From positions 1 through 16,093 of the forward strand of contig JAPHSB010000012.1 of assembly GCA_026193295.1 (NCBI GenBank): a stretch of 16,093 bases of DNA. The letters are read 5' to 3'. The DNA is from Lysobacterales bacterium. Lineage in GTDB: Bacteria > Pseudomonadota > Gammaproteobacteria > Xanthomonadales > SZUA-36. This document shows positions 13,754-16,093 of this stretch, piece after piece. The position numbers and the translations under genes were made by a program. Each line of letters starts with the position of its first letter. Position 1 is the stretch's first letter. Below the pieces are notes generated by a model. That model made no database searches and was not told the DNA's origin. It worked only from the letters and a program-made list of their open reading frames with translations.

Positions 13754-14971
13754 TCAGCGTGCGTCGATCTGCAGGTCGGTGCCGACAGCGTCGGCGATTT
13801 CCAGCGTGCGCGCCAGTTCGGGATGGCGAACGATCAGGTAACCGTCGGATAAAAGCGTTTGGCGCCAATCGCGGCGCAGCGATCCGATCGGCAGCAGGTC
13901 TTCGACCACGATGTGCTCGCCGAAGCGCTGCCGCAGTCCGTCGAGGCCGTGGATTGCGCAGATGCGCCCCTGTCCGCGGGCCCGCTTGAATATCGCCGCT
14001 GCGTTGTAGCGACGGTGGGCAGTCTGGTTGAACTCATCCCGGGTGATCGCCTGGGCCCAGCCGGCGTAGACGTCGAAGTCGTTGCTGTAGTTCATCAGGT
14101 CCACGGAGCGCCCGCCCGGCGGGCGACCGCCGATTTCCCCGAACACGGCTTCGCCCGCCGGTGTCAGAAACCATTCCATGTGTGTGAAGCCGGTCCGGAA
14201 CCCCAGCGCCTCGATGACCCGTCGACCGAGTTCACGCCCCGGCGCAAGCTCCGGGCGCTCGGGGTTACGCAGGTTGACCGTCTGCATGGAGATCCACTCG
14301 ACATTGCGACCGATGATCGGCTTGGGCCGGTACCAGGCGATGTTCTCGTAAAGGATGTTGCCGTTCGCGCAGACCGTGTCGAAGGTGTATTCCTCGCCCT
14401 CGATGTATTCTTCCACGCTGACTTCGCGATGCTCACCGACATCGGCGATGGCGGCTTCGAGGCCGGCCGGGTCGCGCACCTCGTGGGTGTGCGCAGAGCC
14501 GGCGCCGGCGATGGGTTTGACCACCAGCGGCAAGCCGATCGCGCCGGCCGCTGCACGGATCGCGTCGGACCCGGTCGCGGTCTTGTTGCGGGGCGTACGC
14601 AGGCCCGCCGCATCGAGGGCGTCTTTCATCTTCTTCTTGTCGCGGAAGAGCTCGGTCTGCGCCATGTGCATGCCGCCGATGTCCAGCATCTCGCGCAATT
14701 CCGCGGCCAGGGTCATGAACGGTTCCCACAGGCACTCGACGCGGTCGATCGGCGTGCGTGAGGCGCTCTCGCGGACTCGTGCAAGTACCGCATCTGTGTC
14801 GACCAGGGACGGCACGCGAATGTAATCCGCCAGACTTCGTTTGACGACGAAAGGCAGCGCGTCCGCCGGGTGCTCGCCGAGCCCAATGACACGCGCCCCG
14901 CATTGGGCCAGCCCGCGGGTAAAATCGGCCATCTCCGCTGGATAGCCGGGAGAAATAAACAAAACGTTGAC
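13754..14971 (-). CDS. Orphan ATP-grasp ligase-like enzyme
   Basis: This protein of about 405 residues starts VNVLFISPGYPAEMADFTRG and carries an ATP-grasp fold of the carboxylase/CPSase-L/PurK type. ATP-binding Lys152 sits in LPLVVKPIAGAGSAHTHEV, the hinge is VSVEEYIEGEEYTFD (185-198), and acidic metal-binding positions are Glu266 (HMEWF) and Glu279 (FGEIGGRPPGG). Such enzymes join a carboxylate to an amine, thiol or similar through an acyl-phosphate. The substrates are unknown and no biosynthetic neighbours are present, so it stands alone. The start is problematic. GGGAGG (minus strand, 14977-14982) is spaced 5 nt from codon 14969-14971, where relatives begin MNVLF, but that codon is GTC. 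TTG at 14960-14962 is the next usable start. The open frame continues upstream to TTG 15061 through a mobile-element repeat. The gene may be intact with an odd start or newly inactivated. Confidence 0.82.
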   Translation of the reverse strand, partial: VNVLFISPGYPAEMADFTRGLAQCGARVIGLGEHPADALPFVVKRSLADYIRVPSLVDTDAVLARVRESASRTPIDRVECLWEPFMTLAAELREMLDIGGMHMAQTELFRDKKKMKDALDAAGLRTPRNKTATGSDAIRAAAGAIGLPLVVKPIAGAGSAHTHEVRDPAGLEAAIADVGEHREVSVEEYIEGEEYTFDTVCANGNILYENIAWYRPKPIIGRNVEWISMQTVNLRNPERPELAPGRELGRRVIEALGFRTGFTHMEWFLTPAGEAVFGEIGGRPPGGRSVDLMNYSNDFDVYAGWAQAITRDEFNQTAHRRYNAAAIFKRARGQGRICAIHGLDGLRQRFGEHIVVEDLLPIGSLRRDWRQTLLSDGYLIVRHPELARTLEIADAVGTDLQIDAR

Positions 14972-15031
14972 GGCTGCCTCCCTGGTCCAGAGTTGCTTCG
15001 TGTAGAAGTTAGCACGAAAAGCGGGGGCAGC

Positions 15032-15065
15032 ATATTTGGGGTCAGAGTGAGTTGAGCCCAAATAT
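15032..15065 (+). repeat. RAYT-end repeat, copy B, with inverted arm
   Basis: ATATTTGGGGTCAGAGT (15032-15048) is identical to copies A and C and in the same orientation. Here it is followed closely by CCCAAATAT (15057-15065), the exact reverse complement of its first nine bases. The whole could fold as a 9-bp stem with a 16-nt loop. It lies 61 bp upstream of the ATP-grasp start position. It looks like a collapsed element whose two ends have been brought together. Confidence 0.75.
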
Positions 15066-15155
15066 TACTTTATGATGTGGGATGCGAGCACCGTCGGAAT
15101 ATGCAGCGAGAACGGACCTGCTTCCCCCGCTGTGTGAACCCAGGAAGGCAGGAAT

Positions 15156-15443
15156 ATGAACAGCGAATCACTGCAAATCGAACATGAGGAAACGGCCACG
15201 CACGGTGAATTCAGAATCGGGCGGCTTGCCATCATGACCTATAAAGAAGTCGGTAATGGGCACATTGTCGTCAACCATACTCGGGTCGCTCAAGAAGGCC
15301 GGGGGCAGGGGTTGGCCGGGAAACTCTATCGGGCAATGGTCGATTACGCGCGCGCGCACGATCTTAAAGTCACACCTGCATGCAGTTACGTCGCCAGGAT
15401 GTTGGAACGTTTTCCCGAGGACAGGGACATACTGCAAGAGTGA
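15156..15443 (+). CDS. Small GNAT-type N-acetyltransferase, YjdJ/COG2388 family
   Basis: This 95-residue protein starts at ATG 15156 with AGGAA just upstream. It has the compact single-domain form of the YjdJ/GTN10 acetyltransferases. A beta-hairpin core (GRLAIMTYKEVGNGHIVVNH) precedes the acetyl-CoA loop EGRGQGLAGKLYRAMVDYAR (47-66). The family's terminal motif follows: KVTPACSYVARML (71-83, Cys76), then FPEDRDIL. These proteins bind acetyl-CoA; their acceptors are poorly defined. It is a lone gene between repeat copies B and C, with no operon partner. The length is normal for the family. Confidence 0.9.
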   Translation: MNSESLQIEHEETATHGEFRIGRLAIMTYKEVGNGHIVVNHTRVAQEGRGQGLAGKLYRAMVDYARAHDLKVTPACSYVARMLERFPEDRDILQE

Positions 15444-15451
15444 TCAACACG

Positions 15452-15532
15452 ATATTTGGGGTCAGAGTAAAAACTCGTCGGTAACGTTCGCGGAATTTTT
15501 GCCCCGACCCCAATTTTTCGGCCCCAATTTTT
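15452..15532. repeat. RAYT-end repeat copy C plus tandem CCCCAATTTTT ends
   Basis: The left part (15452-15476) is identical over 25 bp to copy A. TTGGGGTC (15456-15463) has its reverse complement GACCCCAA at 15506-15513. CCCCAATTTTT occurs at 15508-15518 and again at 15522-15532 (14-bp period), and a related AATTTTTGCCCC precedes at 15494-15505. The block looks like several element ends stacked together. It fills most of the 120-bp gap between the acetyltransferase and the secreted protein gene. Confidence 0.65.
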
Positions 15533-15563
15533 GACAACATATTTTCTAACCTGGAAAGAAATC

Positions 15564-16093
15564 ATGCGCCGAGTGACCCTGTGTTTGACCTGTTTGCTCA
15601 GCGCCACCGCGTGGGCGGACCTGACCGTCGATGGCACCAGTACGCCCGGACTGAACGGTGGTATCGACCATTTCACGATGTACCTGATGGATGAGCAACT
15701 CAGGGTGGACCGGCTCATCACGAAAAATATCGATGGCAAGGATGTCGATACAGTGGGGAGCAGTCTCCTGGTCCGGTTCACAGGACAACCGGCCGGTGTA
15801 CTGATGCTGGACCACGGCGCCAGGACGGTTAAAGTCGTGGCGGTCATGCATGCAGTGACGGCCGGACAATCCGGTGGCGCGACAACGGGTCCCGTCAGCC
15901 CGGTCAGCGTGATCGGGACGGAAGAGACCCGGGAAATCCTCGGGCGGATGGCCCGGCGCTTCAATTTTTCTTTTAGTGGAAGCGTTGATCCCATGGCCCT
16001 CGCCGGTCAACAACTGCCGCCGGACCTGGCCAGCATATTGAAAGTAAACCTCGCCGTAACGGGATCATCCTGGGTTGTGCCGGGCATGCAGGG
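15564..16093 (+). CDS. Hypothetical secreted protein, 3'-partial
   Basis: ATG 15564, preceded by GGAAAG, opens a frame with no stop up to the window edge (176 full codons). Residues 1-18 form a Sec signal peptide, MRRVTLCLTCLLSATAWA, with probable cleavage at AWA|D. The mature part begins DLTVDGTSTPGLNGGIDHFT and continues with MYLMDEQLRVDRLITKNI. It is rich in beta-prone and Gly/Thr residues, with no cysteine after the signal peptide. A later stretch, TREILGRMARRFNFSFSGS, may be amphipathic. The fold is not recognised; a periplasmic or outer-surface protein is likely. It lies next to a repeat cluster and its downstream partners are out of view. Confidence 0.75.
   Translation, partial: MRRVTLCLTCLLSATAWADLTVDGTSTPGLNGGIDHFTMYLMDEQLRVDRLITKNIDGKDVDTVGSSLLVRFTGQPAGVLMLDHGARTVKVVAVMHAVTAGQSGGATTGPVSPVSVIGTEETREILGRMARRFNFSFSGSVDPMALAGQQLPPDLASILKVNLAVTGSSWVVPGMQ

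Noticed and set aside
13859..14761. 300-codon plus-strand ORF opposite the ATP-grasp gene
   Set aside because: It is an antisense shadow. The minus strand has ordered ATP-grasp motifs and a good Shine-Dalgarno.

Overview
The window looks like chromosomal DNA of a GC-rich gammaproteobacterium. The organism is inferred, not proven. The evidence is the GC-rich codon use, the MoxR–DUF58–TgpA transglutaminase cluster, an IcmF-type mutase, a LysR–DabB–DabA cluster, and scattered remnants of REP-associated tyrosine transposase (RAYT) elements with their TTTGGGGTCAGAGT ends. The window is cut inside a gene at both ends. No rRNA, tRNA or CRISPR array was recognised.

Layout. (1) 1-1779: 3' part of a cobalamin-dependent isobutyryl-CoA mutase (IcmF); the upstream B12 and G-protein domains lie outside the window. 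(2) 1983-6560: a divergent unit of a LysR-type regulator (minus) and dabB-dabA (plus), the two-subunit membrane complex that accumulates inorganic carbon. The 110-bp AT-rich gap between them is dense in dyads, including one that pairs the dabB start codon. (3) 6603-6619: a diverged copy of the RAYT-end repeat. (4) 6717-10651: a tight three-gene operon, moxR, DUF58 and tgpA-like transglutaminase. (5) 10652-10965: a 64-bp palindromic mini-element, a possible IS91-type transposase tail and a short ORF running into the next gene. (6) 10966-12072: an MscS-family channel, followed by a frameshifted fragment of a second icmF 3' end (12129-12260). (7) 12396-15443: single genes separated by copies of one 17-25 bp repeat: aldo/keto reductase (minus), RAYT C-terminal remnant (minus), orphan ATP-grasp enzyme (minus) and a small YjdJ-type acetyltransferase (plus). 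(8) 15452-15532: a composite repeat remnant. (9) 15564-end: the start of an unrecognised secreted protein.

How the genes work together. LysR/DabB/DabA form one module: DabB is the proton-conducting membrane part, DabA the zinc, carbonic-anhydrase-like part, and LysR the probable regulator. MoxR/DUF58/TgpA form a second module of AAA+ chaperone, membrane-anchored vWA-like protein and membrane transglutaminase. The right third is a patchwork of solitary genes at mobile-element scars, which suggests repeated insertion and deletion. The least expected signals are the hairpin at the dabB start, the icmF fossil about 10 kb from the intact copy, the repeat lying upstream of several genes in the same relative orientation, and the ATP-grasp gene whose ribosome-binding site leads to a GTC codon.
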